Part shown: piece by piece, positions 63,239 through 64,000 of the stretch
Position numbering within the stretch: the first letter of the stretch is position 1
Layout: every line of letters starts with the position of its first letter
Assembly: GCA_017429695.1 (NCBI GenBank)
Contig: JAFROK010000040.1
Span: 1-64,000 of the forward strand
Reading direction: 5' to 3'
From: Clostridia bacterium
GTDB lineage: Bacteria > Bacillota > Clostridia > Christensenellales > Aristaeellaceae
Length of the DNA: 64,000 nt
Position numbers and translations under genes: made by a program
Notes under the pieces: generated by a model
Databases searched by the model: none
What the model was told of the DNA's origin: nothing
Seen by the model: only the letters and a program-made list of their open reading frames with translations

Positions 63239-64000
63239 TCATTCCCGCGGTGCTTCCGGTTCATATCCGATCCCGATCAGGGAAGTAACCGTCCTCACAA
63301 ACGCCCGGTTTTTAAATACCGCCAGCTTGTTCAGCATCCGTCCCCGGAATACCAGCGCCATCGTATTGCCGCCGTCCAGGTTCAGCGCCTGGGTCACGCC
63401 CCGTTCCTGCATCATCTCCGCCACCCGCTGTAGGTTCGTTCCCTTGCTCTCCTTGTTTCTCCCCTGCACGGACAGCACCAGGTAATGGTGCGGTTCAATC
63501 ATGCCCAATGCGTGGCGCGGCTCGGTGTCCCGGTAATATCGGTAAACCAGGTCGTTGATTTCCCCGTCCCGGATCAGCAGCGGGCCGAAGCTGAATACGT
63601 TCACCGCGCCTTTTTCCAGCAGTTCCTCCGCCGTAATCTCGTTGCATGTATATACCTGCAGGCTCCCGTCCGGATACTGGGCCATCATATCCAGGTTGGG
63701 CAGGTGATGGCCGTTTTTCCGGTAGGTGTCAGTGCTGATGATCTTCCCCTCCCGGATAATAATGCCGACCGTCTCTCCGTCATCCATCCGCGCCGCGAAA
63801 AAGTCGTCTGATAATCCGAGCACCAGCCCCGCATCCGTTGCGATCACATCCGGATACTGAAAGCGTTTCCCCGGTCGTTCCGGGTCCGTCTGCACCGTGC
63901 GGAACGTTTCATCCTCCCGGGTGCGGATATCCGTTTCAAACCATACCAGGGGAATGGAATCGTCCTCATACCGGTTAATCACAATCTGCAGCTTCCGGCT
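63239..64000 (-). CDS. Phosphodiester glycosidase family protein (NAGPA-like), 5' end outside the window
   Basis: At least 253 codons; the frame is open to the window edge, so the start is missing. The NAGPA domain is recognised by YEDDSIPLVWFETDI, VIATDAGLVLGL, the FSFGPLLIRDG loop and the C-terminal LNLDGGNTMALVFRGRMLN. Mammalian NAGPA uncovers mannose 6-phosphate; bacterial members cleave N-acetylglucosamine phosphodiesters, including those in wall polymers, and are often secreted. A signal or membrane segment may lie in the missing part. A GTG at 63982 is possible as an internal start but cuts into the conserved N-terminal strand. Its stop lies 47 nt before the giant-gene promoter, with no terminator seen. 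Confidence 0.85.
   Translation of the reverse strand, partial: SRKLQIVINRYEDDSIPLVWFETDIRTREDETFRTVQTDPERPGKRFQYPDVIATDAGLVLGLSDDFFAARMDDGETVGIIIREGKIISTDTYRKNGHHLPNLDMMAQYPDGSLQVYTCNEITAEELLEKGAVNVFSFGPLLIRDGEINDLVYRYYRDTEPRHALGMIEPHHYLVLSVQGRNKESKGTNLQRVAEMMQERGVTQALNLDGGNTMALVFRGRMLNKLAVFKNRAFVRTVTSLIGIGYEPEAPRE

Overview
The window reads as a chromosomal segment of a Gram-positive, Clostridia-like bacterium (Bacillota). This rests on the gene content (RNase J, YlbF/YmcA, MltG, VanW-type and U32 proteins, DegV, DUF3842, an ECF S component, lipoproteins), strong AGGAGG-type ribosome sites, several GTG/TTG starts and a GC-rich coding bias. A gut or rumen origin is my inference, from a very large InlB-repeat surface protein, an amylosucrase-like enzyme and PBP-type c-di-GMP sensors. 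No phage, insertion sequence, CRISPR array or rRNA was seen. One tRNA-Leu(CAA) is present.

Layout. 1-8.4 kb: a DUF362 ferredoxin-type protein, a histidine phosphatase, and a c-di-GMP block (a tandem-SBP membrane receptor with no output domain, its paralogue fused to degenerate GGDEF plus intact EAL, and a Cache-HAMP-GGDEF cyclase). 8.6-11.7 kb: pseudouridine catabolism (psuK-psuG) followed by a MalY/PatB lyase. 19.3-11.7 kb, minus strand: an eight-gene operon, 5'-nucleotidase C-domain, MoxR, DUF58, DUF4129-like membrane protein, BtuF-like lipoprotein, DUF3842, ECF S component and MATE exporter. 19.6-22.8 kb: an amylosucrase-like GH13 enzyme and an esterase with its own promoter and a LacI-like operator. 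22.8-29.4 kb: DUF6483-like, DegV, L,D-transpeptidase, aspartate aminotransferase, a (Re)-citrate synthase-like enzyme and a TlpA-like protein. 29.4-30.6 kb: murG and tRNA-Leu. 31-36.2 kb, plus strand: cstA with a structured leader, a HATPase-like protein, a Cache-GGDEF cyclase with an inhibitory-site motif, and a D-aminoacylase. 46.7-36.2 kb, minus strand: RNase J, then ylbF, mltG, U32, vanW, a clostripain protease and a NagZ-like lipoprotein. 63.1-46.9 kb: one 5410-residue secreted protein. 64-63.2 kb: the 3' part of a phosphodiester glycosidase.

How it fits together. Much of the window concerns the cell envelope and its turnover (MurG, MltG, L,D-transpeptidase, VanW/G5, NagZ, D-aminoacylase, clostripain, CstA) and c-di-GMP signalling (two cyclases, one phosphodiesterase, one receptor without output). 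Both plausibly meet in the giant surface protein, whose regulation by c-di-GMP is only an inference.

The most unusual observations are: short tandem arrays with a 7-bp period, four of five sitting exactly on stop codons, where the 7-bp period places stop codons in successive reading frames; the giant protein with three repeated beta-helix supermodules and a C-terminal metallophosphatase-like domain that appears to have lost its catalytic motifs; and a convergent gene pair overlapping by 68 bp with a terminator inside the overlap.
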